A stretch of DNA of 64,000 nt from VRUE01 sp963718755 (GCA_963718755.1 OY970376.1:1178001-1242000); one strand, 5' to 3'; shown: positions 8,228-17,058, counted from the first letter of the stretch. The notes: generated by a model from the sequence alone, not told the origin. Program-made: numbers and translations.

Positions 8228-8250
8228 TCTACAACGGGCGACCGTGGAAC

Positions 8251-9123
8251 TCAGTTCGACTCGCCGCGGCGCTGCTGGAGGAACTGCTGAAACTCGCGGG
8301 CGATCGTGTCGGCGGACGGTAGGTCCTCGCCCTCCTCGCCGAGCTGCTCGACCTGCTCGGCCTCGATCCGCTCCACCAGTTCGGCGATTTCCGGATTGGC
8401 GGCGACCGCGCGGCCGATCTGCTCCTCGTAGCTGGCGGTTTCCTCCTCCAAACCGGTCGCGTCGACGGCGATCCCGGTCAAGCCCTCGAGCCGCCGCAGC
8501 AGCGCCAGCGCGGCCTTCGGGTTGGGCACTGCTGCCACGTAATGGGGAACGGCGGCCCACAGCGAGGCGGAGGTCATCCCGACCTGGCGGCAGCAGTCGT
8601 GGACGACGCCGACGATCCCGGTCGGACCCTCGTAACTGGAGCGCTGCAGGTCGAGCTCTTCGACCAGCTGCTTGTCGGACGCAAGCCCCGTGATCGGCAC
8701 CGGCAGCGTGTGCGAGACCTCGGCGACGAGCGCCCCCAGGGTGACGACCATCTCGACCCCGAGGGCATCGGCCGCGGTTGCCACCGTCTCGGAGAAAGTG
8801 CGCCAGCGTAGGTTCGGCTCGGTCCCGTCAAAGAGGATCAGGTCGTGGTCGGCGCCGGGAATGCGGATCGCGATCAGCTCGTTCCGCGGCCACTCGATCC
8901 GCCTCGTCTGTCCTTCGGAGAGCACGATCGTCGGTCGGGTTGCCTGGAAGTCGAAGTAGTCCTCCGGATCGATCTCGGCGATCGGTTCGGCATCGAAGGA
9001 GTCGGCCACCGCGCCCAGCGCTGCTGAGGCCGCGCCCGCGGCGTCGTTCCAGCCGCGGAAGGAGCAGACGAGGACCGGGGAGCGAAGCTGCGGCATATCC
9101 CCATGCCAGGTAAGTGAGTCCAC
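8251..9123 (-). CDS. PAC2 family protein
   Basis: About 290 residues. LVCSFRGWNDAAGAASAAL near the N-terminus and GLTSDK-like ITGLASDKQLVEELDLQRSSYEGPTGIVGVVHDCC in the middle are the signatures of the PAC2 family, relatives of eukaryotic proteasome-assembly chaperone 2 that are common in actinobacteria. The C-terminal third is acidic and probably coiled coil. The start used is GTG 9123; ATG 9099, just before the conserved PQLRSPVLV, is a good alternative. No proteasome gene is nearby. It is the next gene after the R2 element, transcribed toward it. Confidence 0.8.
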   Translation of the reverse strand: MDSLTWHGDMPQLRSPVLVCSFRGWNDAAGAASAALGAVADSFDAEPIAEIDPEDYFDFQATRPTIVLSEGQTRRIEWPRNELIAIRIPGADHDLILFDGTEPNLRWRTFSETVATAADALGVEMVVTLGALVAEVSHTLPVPITGLASDKQLVEELDLQRSSYEGPTGIVGVVHDCCRQVGMTSASLWAAVPHYVAAVPNPKAALALLRRLEGLTGIAVDATGLEEETASYEEQIGRAVAANPEIAELVERIEAEQVEQLGEEGEDLPSADTIAREFQQFLQQRRGESN

Positions 9124-9154
9124 CTAATGAGCGTAGCGCTCCGCGCCGGAGTCC

Positions 9155-9526
9155 CTACGCCTGTGTTGAAAGGGCTCGGCGGACGAGGCCGTAGGCGACG
9201 TAGAGCGCCAGGGCGGCAAACGAGAGTTCCAGCGCCCGCTGCGAAAGCTCGTTGGCTACGACGACGCCGATCAGCACGCCGAGCGGGGAGAGAGCACCGA
9301 TCACCAACGCGTCGCGCAGGTTGAGGTTGCCGTAGCCCTTCTGGCGGTAGGCGCCGACCAGGGCGACGATCACGATCATCAACAGGGAGGTCGACTCGCC
9401 CTCGACCTGGGAGAAGCCGAGGAAGATCGTCAGCGCAGGCACGAAGAGGACGCCGCCGCCGACGCCGACCAGGCCACCCGCTAGCCCGCCGGCGATAGCG
9501 AGGAGGATCGCGAAGAGCTCATCCAT
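9155..9526 (-). CDS. Half-size TauE/SafE family permease subunit
   Basis: 123 residues with about four hydrophobic segments. GGLVGVGGGVLFVPAL near residue 20 is the conserved glycine motif found once in each half of TauE/SafE permeases, which move sulfite, sulfoacetate or related organic anions. Normal members have 240-300 residues with two such halves. Here the second half is a separate gene 12 nt upstream. The two products probably form one carrier; the substrate is unknown. Confidence 0.75.
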   Translation of the reverse strand: MDELFAILLAIAGGLAGGLVGVGGGVLFVPALTIFLGFSQVEGESTSLLMIVIVALVGAYRQKGYGNLNLRDALVIGALSPLGVLIGVVVANELSQRALELSFAALALYVAYGLVRRALSTQA

Positions 9527-9538
9527 CGTTCATGCCCA

Positions 9539-9904
9539 TCACTTAACGACCAGCTCGATTGCAATGCCGACGAGGAGCACGGCGAAGATGAGTGACACAG
9601 CCCGCTGCGGAATCCGCTGCTGGATTGCCGTACCGAGAACGACGCCACCAATCGCCGGGATCGAGAGCCAGAGGCCGGTTCCGACGTCGACGTTGCCGTA
9701 GATGCCACCCTGGGCGAGGGCGCCGAGTAGACCGATCAGGACAATCGCCCCCAGGCTGGTGCCGGTCGCCAGCCGCTCTCCGTAGCCGAACCAGAAGATC
9801 AGCAGCGGCACGATCACGGTCCCTCCCCCAACCCCGAATAGACCGCTGAAGATCCCCGCCAGCGTGCCGACCGCAGCAAGCTTCAGGGTGCGCTCCGATG
9901 GCAT
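9539..9904 (-). CDS. Half-size TauE/SafE family permease subunit (first of the pair)
   Basis: 121 residues, start ATG 9904. GIFSGLFGVGGGTVIVPLL (residues ~18-36) is the TauE/SafE glycine motif, and about four membrane segments follow. It is the first gene of a two-gene unit with the half-size permease at 9155. Its start overlaps the start of the divergent trehalose phosphatase gene by a few bases, so both promoters must lie inside the opposite coding regions or be shared. Confidence 0.75.
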   Translation of the reverse strand: MPSERTLKLAAVGTLAGIFSGLFGVGGGTVIVPLLIFWFGYGERLATGTSLGAIVLIGLLGALAQGGIYGNVDVGTGLWLSIPAIGGVVLGTAIQQRIPQRAVSLIFAVLLVGIAIELVVK

Positions 9905-10743
9905 CGCGCGATACTAGTCATGTGTCTCCCGAATCCGGCAGAGGGGAGCGCGGGGCAGGGCTGGGGCCGCTGGCGAAGCTCCGCGACGACCCGGACCATG
10001 CCGCCATCCTCACCGACGTCGATGGAACCCTGGCGCCGATCGCACTGAGGCCAGAGGAAGCCACGGTGCCGCCGCGGGCGACCGAGCTGCTCGCGCGGTT
10101 GAACGAAACCTACGGCCTGGTCGGCTGTGTCTCCGGGCGCCAGGCCGAGGAGGCGCGAGCGCTGGTGGGCATCGACGGCATCGCCTACGCCGGCAACCAC
10201 GGCCTCGAGCTGCTGCTCCCCGGTGAAGAGGCACCCAGGGTCGACCCCTCGCTACAGGGCCGCGAGCGGGACGCGGCGGACTTCGTCGCCGGCCTCGGGA
10301 CCGACTCGCTCGCGGAGGCCGGCCTGCGGCTGGAGGACAAGGGGCCGATCCAGGCGCTGCACTGGCGCGGTGCCGGCGACGAGCGCGGTGCCGAAGCTCA
10401 CGCCCACGAGCTGGCCACGGCGGCGGGCCGGGCGGGACTGGAGCTGCGCTGGGGCCGCAAGGTGCTGGAGCTGCGGCCGCCGGGCGGGGGTGGCAAGGAC
10501 GCGGCGGTGGCAGCGCTGCTTGCCACAGACGGGATGACAGCAGCCGTCTATGCCGGCGACGATCGCACCGACCTCGATGCCTTTCGTCGCTTGCGGGAGC
10601 TGCGTGAGAGCGGCGAGCTCAAGACGGCGGTCTGCGTCGGGATCCTCTCCGAGGAGGGACCGCCGGAGATCGCCGAGGAGGCGGACCTGGCGGTCGACGG
10701 CCCGGCCGGCTGGCTGGCGCTGCTGGAGGCGCTGGCGGAGTAA
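9898..10743 (+). CDS. otsB: Trehalose-6-phosphate phosphatase
   Basis: 281 residues. The HAD nucleophile motif ILTDVDGTLAPIA is at ~38-50, GCVSGR with Ser/Arg near 80, and AVYAGDDRTDLDAF near 215-228 supplies the Mg-binding acidic pair. VGIDGIAYAGNHGLEL is typical of OtsB. It removes phosphate from trehalose 6-phosphate; no synthase (OtsA) is present in this window. The N-terminal ~20 residues are poorly conserved in character, so GTG 9922 could be the real start, which would remove the overlap with the divergent permease gene. Confidence 0.9.
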   Translation: MASRDTSHVSPESGRGERGAGLGPLAKLRDDPDHAAILTDVDGTLAPIALRPEEATVPPRATELLARLNETYGLVGCVSGRQAEEARALVGIDGIAYAGNHGLELLLPGEEAPRVDPSLQGRERDAADFVAGLGTDSLAEAGLRLEDKGPIQALHWRGAGDERGAEAHAHELATAAGRAGLELRWGRKVLELRPPGGGGKDAAVAALLATDGMTAAVYAGDDRTDLDAFRRLRELRESGELKTAVCVGILSEEGPPEIAEEADLAVDGPAGWLALLEALAE

Positions 10744-10752
10744 AAGGCAGAG

Positions 10753-11268
10753 ATGCCCTACACCGACCTGCTGCGAGTCACCGTCTTCCTCACCGCCGGC
10801 GAGGCAACCATCCTCGGTGCAATCGCGGCGCTGTCGGCCGGTCGCGTCGACGACACGACGACCGTCATCGTCGCCGCCGCCTGGTGGCTGATCGCGCTCA
10901 TTCTCGGGCTCTACCTCGGGCGCCCGTCGCGGGCGGCCGATGGCGTCCGCGACGTCCTCGCCCGGGCGCGCACCACCACCTCCCTGCCCGAGGAGACGCC
11001 GGCGAGGATTTCCGCCGCTCGCCTCTGGCCAATCGGCGTCACCGCGATCCTCGCCGGTGCTCTGGGCGTCGTCTTCCCCGGAGTCGCCGCGATCGGAGCC
11101 GGCTACGCCCTGCTGGTCTCGCTGCAGCTGCACAACCGGGAGGCGGCGGTCCTCGGGATCGAGCACCGCGACGGGGTCAAGTTCTACGTCGTCCCCAACT
11201 CCGCATTACGCCCGGTCCAGCTGGTGCGGACGCCGGGCCTGCGCAGCGACCGATTGCGCATGAGCTGA
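10753..11268 (+). CDS. Hypothetical membrane protein
   Basis: 171 residues, 9 nt after otsB and probably cotranscribed. Three or four hydrophobic segments are visible: ~8-27, ~38-56 (IVAAAWWLIALILGLYLG) and ~92-125 (LWPIGVTAILAGALGVVFPGVAAIGAGYALLVSL). The C-terminal ~45 residues are soluble and contain HRDGVKFYVVPNSALRPVQLVRTPGL. I do not recognise the family. Confidence 0.7.
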   Translation: MPYTDLLRVTVFLTAGEATILGAIAALSAGRVDDTTTVIVAAAWWLIALILGLYLGRPSRAADGVRDVLARARTTTSLPEETPARISAARLWPIGVTAILAGALGVVFPGVAAIGAGYALLVSLQLHNREAAVLGIEHRDGVKFYVVPNSALRPVQLVRTPGLRSDRLRMS

Positions 11269-11286
11269 CGATGCTCACGCTGAAAG

Positions 11287-11314
11287 CAGACGGCCCGCCG
11301 AGGCGGGCCGTCTG
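11287..11314 (+). terminator. GC-rich hairpin after the membrane-protein gene
   Basis: CAGACGGCCCGCC and GGCGGGCCGTCTG form a perfect 13-bp stem with a 2-nt loop, 18 nt past the stop codon. It is followed by GAGAAAACTT rather than a T-run, so it is a stop of the kind common in high-G+C genomes or an RNA-processing signal. It lies between this gene and the minus-strand tRNA-like sequence. Confidence 0.55.
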
Positions 11315-11405
11315 AGAAAACTTGGGGAAGTCCGGCGAAACACCGTGCTCCCAATCTCGCGTCATCGATGATAGCGCTCCCAGCACCATAGTGCAGACAG
11401 AATGA

Positions 11406-11476
11406 CGCCCCCGGAGGGAATCGAACCCTCTCTTCCCCAATTGCGAGATTGGGAGCCGGCCTCCACCGGCGGGGGC
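11406..11476 (-). tRNA. tRNA-like cloverleaf with an abnormal anticodon loop
   Basis: Read on the minus strand: acceptor GCCCCCG/CGGGGGC, a D-like hairpin GCCGG-TGGAGG-CCGGC, an anticodon-like hairpin closed by CCCAA/TTGGG, and a perfect T arm GAGGG-TTCGATT-CCCTC. The T arm and acceptor are canonical. The linkers expected at positions 8-9 are CC instead of T-purine, and the anticodon loop has eight bases (TCTCGCAA), so CGC (Ala) or CTC (Glu) could be read depending on the shift. The acceptor helix extends three further pairs outward (GAC/GTC). It may be a divergent tRNA, a decayed copy, or a tRNA-like RNA. Confidence 0.5.
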
Positions 11477-11543
11477 GTCACCGCTCTCGCGGCTCATGGA
11501 GCTTATCGTCTGCGCAGACGAATGTCTAACAGACGAGAGACTT

Positions 11544-13274
11544 CTAGCGAAGCAGCTTCTTGAACTCGCCCCAGCCGCGCGTATTCGCCACGTCGGCGGC
11601 GGTCAGCCAGGCGCGGCGGGCGGTGGCGACTGCGTACCGCATGTTGCCCAGCGTGTCGACCCCGTGGGCATCGGTGTTGAGAACGATCCTGGCGCCGGCT
11701 TCCCTGGCGAGGCGGGCGTGGTGCTCGGAGAGGTCGCGGCGGTTTGGGTTGCCGTTGATCTCCAGCATCGTGCCGGTGCGCGCCGCCGTCTCGACCACGG
11801 CCTCGACGTCGATTCCGTAGGGCTCGCGGCGCCCGATCAGGCGGCCGGTGAGGTGGCCGATGCAGTCGACGTTGGGGTTCTCGATCGCGGCGAGGACACG
11901 CTCGGTCATCGCCGGCTTGGAGATCGAGAAGGAGGTGTGGACGCTCGCCACCACCCAGTCGAGCGCTTCGACCAGGTCATCGGGGTAGTCGAGCGAGCCG
12001 TCGAGGCCGATGTTGACCTCCGAGCCGGCGAGCAGGCGGAAGCCGCGCACCCCCTCGTTCCACTCCCTCACCTCGTCGATCCGCTGCCAGAGTCGCTCGG
12101 CGGTGACGTGGTCGCCGAAGCCGTGACTCGCCGAGTGATCGGTGATCGCCATGTAGGCGTAGCCGCGCTCGCGGCCGGCCGCCGCCATCTCCTCGAGCGT
12201 GTTGCGCCCGTCGGAGAGGGTGGTGTGGGAGTGCAGGTCGCCGCGGATGTCCTCGAGCGAGATCAGGTCGGGCAGCTCCCCTGCGCGCGCCGCCTTCAGC
12301 TCGCCCCGCCCCTCGCGCAGCTCCGGCTCGATATAGCCGTAGCCGAGTCGTTCGTAGACCTCCGCCTCACTCGCGCACAGCGTCGTCTCGCCGCTCTCGG
12401 CCTCGGTGATTCCGTGCTCGGAGACCGAGAGGCCGCGGCCGACAGCCTCTTCGCGCAGCTGCACGTTGTGCGCCGCCGAGCCGGTGAAGTGCTGCAGCAG
12501 GTTGCCGAACGCCTGCGGGGCGACGATCCGCAGGTCGACCGAGATCCCGTTGTGCGTCTGCGCCCGCACCCCGTTCGGGCCCGGTTTGCCGGCGGACGCG
12601 ATCAAGGCGTGGCCGGCCAGCTCCTCGGCGAGCTCCTTGGGCTCATCGGCGGTGGCGATCAGGTCGATGTCCTTGCAGGTCTCGGCCCAGCGCCGCGCCG
12701 AGCCGGCGACCTCGACCTCGTTCGCGGCCGGGTGCTCCCGCAGGGCCGCGGCCAGCTCCTCGGCGATCGGGCGCACCGCTGAGAGCAGCACGCGGCCCGG
12801 CCCCTCGCCGGGCTCGCCGAGCCGCTCCAGCGAAGCGAGCACGTTCTCCTCCGCCTTCGGCCCGAGGCCCTTGACGTCGCGCACTTTTTCCGCTTCCGCC
12901 GCCGCCTTCAGATCCTCCAGCGAGGTGACGTCGAGCTCCTCGAAGAGCAGCCGCGCCGTTTTCGCCCCCACCCCGGGCACCCGCGTCACCTCGATCAGGG
13001 TCGGCGGGAACTTCGCCTTCAGCTTCGCCGCGGCGGGAATCTCACCGGTCTCCAGCAGCGCGTCGATCTTTTCCGCCAGCGTCTTGCCGACCCCGGGGAT
13101 CTCGGTCGCCCGTCCCGCCGCGGCCAGCTCGGCGACCGAGACGGGGCTCTCGCGGATCGCCTTGGCCGCGGTCGAGTAGGCAAGGACGCGGTATTTGACC
13201 GCGCCGTCGAGCTCGTAGAGGACGCCCAGCTCTTCGAGCGCTGCTGCTATCTCCGCGTTCGTCATATCTTGCAA
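11544..13274 (-). CDS. polX: DNA polymerase/3'-5' exonuclease PolX
   Basis: 576 residues in the usual PolX order. Helix-hairpin-helix repeats come first (EIPGVGKTLAEKID ~57-71, RVPGVGAKTARLL ~95-107). The Pol-beta palm follows, with AGSARRWAETCKDIDL (~200-215) carrying two catalytic Asp and ISVDLRIV the third. The C-terminal PHP domain has DLHSHTTLSDG (~345), ITDHS and the late NTDAHG. It fills short gaps in base-excision or end-joining repair. The start is ATG 13274, with thioredoxin divergent on the other side of a 75-bp gap. Confidence 0.93.
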   Translation of the reverse strand: MQDMTNAEIAAALEELGVLYELDGAVKYRVLAYSTAAKAIRESPVSVAELAAAGRATEIPGVGKTLAEKIDALLETGEIPAAAKLKAKFPPTLIEVTRVPGVGAKTARLLFEELDVTSLEDLKAAAEAEKVRDVKGLGPKAEENVLASLERLGEPGEGPGRVLLSAVRPIAEELAAALREHPAANEVEVAGSARRWAETCKDIDLIATADEPKELAEELAGHALIASAGKPGPNGVRAQTHNGISVDLRIVAPQAFGNLLQHFTGSAAHNVQLREEAVGRGLSVSEHGITEAESGETTLCASEAEVYERLGYGYIEPELREGRGELKAARAGELPDLISLEDIRGDLHSHTTLSDGRNTLEEMAAAGRERGYAYMAITDHSASHGFGDHVTAERLWQRIDEVREWNEGVRGFRLLAGSEVNIGLDGSLDYPDDLVEALDWVVASVHTSFSISKPAMTERVLAAIENPNVDCIGHLTGRLIGRREPYGIDVEAVVETAARTGTMLEINGNPNRRDLSEHHARLAREAGARIVLNTDAHGVDTLGNMRYAVATARRAWLTAADVANTRGWGEFKKLLR

Positions 13275-13295
13275 GCTAGCCTCTTACAGGCTCGC

Positions 13296-13301
13296 TATAC
13301 T
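13296..13301 (+). promoter_or_regulatory. Possible -10 hexamer of the thioredoxin gene
   Basis: TATACT in the 75-bp gap between divergent polX and trxA matches the -10 consensus at five of six positions. TTGCAA at 13269-13274 is a possible -35, but the 21-bp spacing is longer than usual. The start codon is 48 nt downstream. Confidence 0.35.
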
Positions 13302-13349
13302 TTTTGAAGTATTGAGCGCTGAACCTCGACTTATGGGAGACCGATACCA

Positions 13350-13676
13350 GTGACCGGCAAGCTCACCGACGTGACCGACGGCAACTTCAAGTCCGATGTC
13401 CTCGAGGCCGAGGGCCCCGTGCTGGTCGACTTCTGGGCTCCCTGGTGCGGTCCCTGCCGCGTCGTCCACCCGGTCCTCGAGGAAATCGACGCCGAGCGCG
13501 ACGACCTGAAGATCGTCAGCCTCAACGTCGACGAGAACCAGCAGACCGCGGCCCAGTACGAAGTCCTCTCGATCCCGACGCTGCTCCTCTTCAAGGACGG
13601 CGCGATCGCCAAGAAAGTCGTCGGGGCGATGCCGAAGCGGCGTCTCGAGGCCGAGCTGGAGCCGGCGCTCGCCTAG
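13350..13676 (+). CDS. trxA: Thioredoxin
   Basis: 108 residues, GTG start with GGGAGA about 10 nt upstream. FWAPWCGPCRVVHPVLEE contains the redox site WCGPC near residue 33, and the cis-proline loop is SIPTLLLFKDG near 75. All landmarks of a cytoplasmic thioredoxin 1 are present, and the length is normal. It reduces protein disulfides using thioredoxin reductase, which is not in the window. The tautomerase gene follows 20 nt downstream. Confidence 0.95.
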   Translation: MTGKLTDVTDGNFKSDVLEAEGPVLVDFWAPWCGPCRVVHPVLEEIDAERDDLKIVSLNVDENQQTAAQYEVLSIPTLLLFKDGAIAKKVVGAMPKRRLEAELEPALA

Positions 13677-13696
13677 AGCGCGCTCCAAGCAACCCG

Positions 13697-13873
13697 ATGC
13701 CGTTCGTCCACATTCACTGGTTCGAGGGCCGCAGCGACGAGCAGAAGGCCGAGATCGCAAAGCGGGTCGAAGCGGCCTTGGTCGAGGTCGCCGGCGCCGC
13801 GCCTGAGCACTGCTGGGTGAAGTTCTCGGACTCGGCGAAAACGGACTTCATCATCGGCGAGGCTGAGGAGTAG
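13697..13873 (+). CDS. 4-oxalocrotonate tautomerase family protein
   Basis: 58 residues, the size of small tautomerase subunits. The ATG at 13697 puts Pro directly after Met (MPFVHIHWFEGRS), as required, because the free amino group of that proline is the general base of this superfamily. The remaining helix EQKAEIAKRVEAALVEV and strand CWVKFSD also fit. The reading frame is open further upstream but that would bury the proline. The substrate is unknown. It is probably transcribed with trxA. Confidence 0.85.
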   Translation: MPFVHIHWFEGRSDEQKAEIAKRVEAALVEVAGAAPEHCWVKFSDSAKTDFIIGEAEE

Positions 13874-13890
13874 GGCCGGGTGCCCCTATT

Positions 13891-16800
13891 TCAAGCGCGG
13901 GTGATGACGATGTGAAGGTCGCGCCCGTCGAGCGTGGCGCTGACGCCGTCGGCGGCGTCATAGGCGATCGCGGTGGCCAGAACCTCGCCGGTCACGTAGT
14001 CCTCGTGGGCGCGGGCGGAGGCGAGCAGCTCCTCATCGCCGCCGAGGCTTAGCTGGATCCGGTCGGTGATTTCGAGGCCCGCCTCTTTGCGGGCGTTCTG
14101 GACCGCGTGGACGATCTCGCGGGCGAGGCCCTCGCGGCGCAGCTCGTCGTCGAGCTCTAGCTGCAGGGCGACTGCGTGGCCGGCCTCTGCCTCGACCTCG
14201 TATCCCTCCAGCGGCTGCAGCGAGAGCGTCAGCTCATCCGTGGCGAGTGCGTGCTCGTCGCCGTCGACGTTGATGCCGACCTCGCCCCCGTCGGCCATCA
14301 CCGCGGCGACGTGGACCGGGTCGAGCGCCTCGACCGCGGCGGCTACCTGTGGCATCCGCTTGCCGAAGCGGGGGCCGAGCGCGCGGTAGTTGGGCTTGAC
14401 CGCGTAGCTGACCAGCTCTGACTCCTCCTCGACGAAATCGAGCTCCTTCACGTTGAGCTCTGCCCTGACCAGCTCGGCGCTGGCCGAGATCGCCGCGCGC
14501 TCGGCGTCGTTGGCGACGATCACCGCGCGGCGCAGCGGCTGGCGGACCTTCGCCTTGGCCTGGGCGCGGGCGGCGCGGCCGAGTTCGACCGTGAGCCGCA
14601 CGGCCCCCATCGCCGACTCCAGATCCGGATCGGAGAGAGCGCTGTCGGGCTCGGGGAAGTCGCGCAGGTGAACCGAGTCGGGCAGCTCGCCCAAGCTCTC
14701 GGCCTCGCCCCCGGCCAGGTTGACGTGGATCTCGTCGGCGAGGAAGGGAGTGAACGGTGCGAGCAGCGCGGCGATCTCCAGCAGGCAGTGCCGCAGGGTG
14801 GCGAAGGCGGCGCGGTCGCCGTCCCAGAAGCGACGTCTGGAGAGGCGCACGTACCAGTTGGAGAGCTCCTCGACCAAGGCGGCGATCTCGCGCCCGGCGG
14901 CGGTGCAGTCGAAGCCGTCCATGTGCTCGCTCACGCTCGCCACCGTCGCCTGCAGTCGCGAGAGCGCCCACCGGTCGAGATCCTCGCTCGGCTCGGGCGC
15001 CTCCCTGAAGTCCTCGGGACCGAGGTTCTCCGCGTTCGCGTAGAGGACCCAGAACGAGTAGGTGTTCCACAGGGTCAAGAGGAACTGGCGCACCGATTCG
15101 CCCACCGTCTCGACCGAGAAGCGGTAGCCGGACCAGGGCTGCTGCGCGGTCAGGTAGTACCAGCGGAAGGCGTCTGCCCCGTGGGTGTCGATCACCTCCC
15201 AGGGCTCGACCACGTTGCCCTTGCTCTTCGACATCTTCTGGCCCTCGGGGTCGAGGATCAGGCCGAGGCAGACGCAGTTGCGGTAGCTCGAGGTGTCGAA
15301 GAGCAGGGTCGACTCGGCCAGCAGGGTGTAGAACCAGCCGCGGGTCTGGTCGATCGCCTCGCAGATGAAGTCGGCGGGGAAGCGCTCCTCGAACAGCTCC
15401 TCGTTCTCGAATGGGTAGTGGAACTGGGCGAAGGGCATCGCGCCGCTGTCGTACCAGGTGTCGATCACCGACTCGACCCGGCGCATCTCACCGCCGCACC
15501 CCTCGCACGCCACCGTGACCTCGTCGATGTAGGGGCGGTGCAGGTCGTCGGGCACCTCGCCGCCGGCGCGCTCGCGCAGCTCCGCGACCGAGCCGGCGCA
15601 GAAGCGGCCGTCGCAGTCCTCGCCGCTGCACTCCCAGATCGGCAGCGGCGTGCCCCAGTAGCGGTCGCGCGAGAGCGCCCAGTCGACGTTGCTCTCCAGC
15701 CATTTGCCGAACCGCCCGTGCTTGATGTGCTCGGGGTGCCAGCCGATCTGCTCGTTGTTGGCGAGGAGCTGCTCGCGGGCACTCGAGGTGGCGACGTACC
15801 AGCTCGACTTGGCGTAGTAGAGGAGCGGCGTGCCGCAGCGCCAACAGTGCGGGTAGGCGTGCTCGTAGACCTGCTCGCGGAAGAGCAGGCCGCGGGCGTC
15901 GAGGTCGGCGATCAGCTCGCGGGTGACCTCAGGGTCCTTGACGAAGCGGCCCTCGAAGCCGGTGACGCGGTCGTCGAAGCGCCCGTCCGGCCGCACAGGG
16001 TTGTAAAGGCTGCCGTGGTCGGTCGGGTCGAAGATCCCGTTCTCGGCCGCGACCGCGTAGTCGTCCTCGCCGAAAGCCGGTGCGATGTGGACGAGGCCGG
16101 CGCCGTCCTCAGTGGTGACGAAATCGCCGGCCACGACTGGGAAGCCACCCGGCTCGCGATCGTCGAGGGCGAAGACCGGACCCTTGTAGCGACGGCCGAC
16201 CAAGTCGCGGCCGGGAAAGCGATCGACGATCTCCGCGCCCTCTCCGAGGACCTTCTCGACCAGGGGCTCGGCCAGGATCAGCCTCTCCCCCTCGACCCGG
16301 GCCCTGACATAGGTGACGTCGGCGGCAACCGCGACGGCCTCGTTGCCGGGCAGCGTCCAGGGCGTCGTCGTCCAAACGAGCAGTGACTCGCCGTCGCCGT
16401 CGCCGTTCTCGGCCAGCAACGGGAAGCGCACGTATATAGAGGGGTCCTCGACGTCCTTGTAGCCGAGCGCTACCTCGTGCGAGGAAAGCGCCGTGCCGCA
16501 ACGGGGGCAGTAGGGGACGACCTTGTGGCCCTCGTAGAGCAGGCCCTTCTCCCAGAGCCGGCCGAGCGACCACCAGACCGACTCGATGTACTCGTTGTCG
16601 AGCGTGACGTAGGGGTCGTCGAGATCGATCCAGAAGCCGATCCGCTCGGTCAGCCGGTTCCACTCCTCGACGTACTCGAAGACCGACTCGCGGCAGCGCT
16701 GGTTGAACTCGGCGATGCCGTACTCCTCGATCTCCTGCTTGGAGGAGATGCCGAGCTGCTTCTCGACCTCGAGCTCTACCGGCAGCCCGTGGCAGTCCCA

Positions 16801-17058
16801 GCCGGCCTTGCGCGGCACCCGGTAGCCGCGCATCATGCGGTAGCGGGGATAGACGTCCTTGAAGACGCGGGAGAAGACGTGGTGGGAGCCGGGACGGCCG
16901 TTGGCGGTCGGCGGCCCCTCGTAGAAGCTCCAGACCTCGGCGCCCTCGCGATTGGCCAGCGAACGGTCGAACACGCCACGCTCGCGCCAGCGCGCCAGCA
17001 CGCGCTCCTCAAGCTCGGGAAAGGACTGCCTGGGGTCGACCTGACGGAAACCTGACAT
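13891..17058 (-). CDS. ileS: Isoleucyl-tRNA synthetase
   Basis: 1055 residues. The class I HIGH motif appears as GSHH in PPTANGRPGSHHVFSR (~48-63) and KMSKSKGN lies near 600. The editing domain is present between them, including VWTTTPWTLPGNEAVAV. Cysteine pairs CSGEDC and CEGCGGEM lie in the insertion before KMSKS. The C-terminal segment with the DUF5915-like LQPLEGYEVEAEAG matches the IleS2/eukaryote-like type. That type is often naturally resistant to mupirocin, which is family knowledge and not shown here. Start ATG 17058. Confidence 0.96.
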   Translation of the reverse strand: MSGFRQVDPRQSFPELEERVLARWRERGVFDRSLANREGAEVWSFYEGPPTANGRPGSHHVFSRVFKDVYPRYRMMRGYRVPRKAGWDCHGLPVELEVEKQLGISSKQEIEEYGIAEFNQRCRESVFEYVEEWNRLTERIGFWIDLDDPYVTLDNEYIESVWWSLGRLWEKGLLYEGHKVVPYCPRCGTALSSHEVALGYKDVEDPSIYVRFPLLAENGDGDGESLLVWTTTPWTLPGNEAVAVAADVTYVRARVEGERLILAEPLVEKVLGEGAEIVDRFPGRDLVGRRYKGPVFALDDREPGGFPVVAGDFVTTEDGAGLVHIAPAFGEDDYAVAAENGIFDPTDHGSLYNPVRPDGRFDDRVTGFEGRFVKDPEVTRELIADLDARGLLFREQVYEHAYPHCWRCGTPLLYYAKSSWYVATSSAREQLLANNEQIGWHPEHIKHGRFGKWLESNVDWALSRDRYWGTPLPIWECSGEDCDGRFCAGSVAELRERAGGEVPDDLHRPYIDEVTVACEGCGGEMRRVESVIDTWYDSGAMPFAQFHYPFENEELFEERFPADFICEAIDQTRGWFYTLLAESTLLFDTSSYRNCVCLGLILDPEGQKMSKSKGNVVEPWEVIDTHGADAFRWYYLTAQQPWSGYRFSVETVGESVRQFLLTLWNTYSFWVLYANAENLGPEDFREAPEPSEDLDRWALSRLQATVASVSEHMDGFDCTAAGREIAALVEELSNWYVRLSRRRFWDGDRAAFATLRHCLLEIAALLAPFTPFLADEIHVNLAGGEAESLGELPDSVHLRDFPEPDSALSDPDLESAMGAVRLTVELGRAARAQAKAKVRQPLRRAVIVANDAERAAISASAELVRAELNVKELDFVEEESELVSYAVKPNYRALGPRFGKRMPQVAAAVEALDPVHVAAVMADGGEVGINVDGDEHALATDELTLSLQPLEGYEVEAEAGHAVALQLELDDELRREGLAREIVHAVQNARKEAGLEITDRIQLSLGGDEELLASARAHEDYVTGEVLATAIAYDAADGVSATLDGRDLHIVITRA

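Noticed and set aside
7849..8250. CRISPR array or IS element in the gene-free stretch
   Set aside because: There are only two copies of the core, in opposite orientation with no spacer regularity, and no transposase or cas gene is present.
11402..11480. Selenocysteine tRNA (selC) or a serine/leucine tRNA
   Set aside because: There is no long variable arm, no TCA anticodon, and the total length of about 71 nt is too short.
13275..13349. LexA box or other operator between polX and trxA
   Set aside because: No GAAC-N4-GTTC or clear dyad is present; only a weak promoter-like hexamer was kept.
14668..16386. Plus-strand open frame of 572 codons opposite ileS
   Set aside because: Composition is Val/Leu/Gly/Arg-rich without domains, and the opposite strand is unmistakably IleS.
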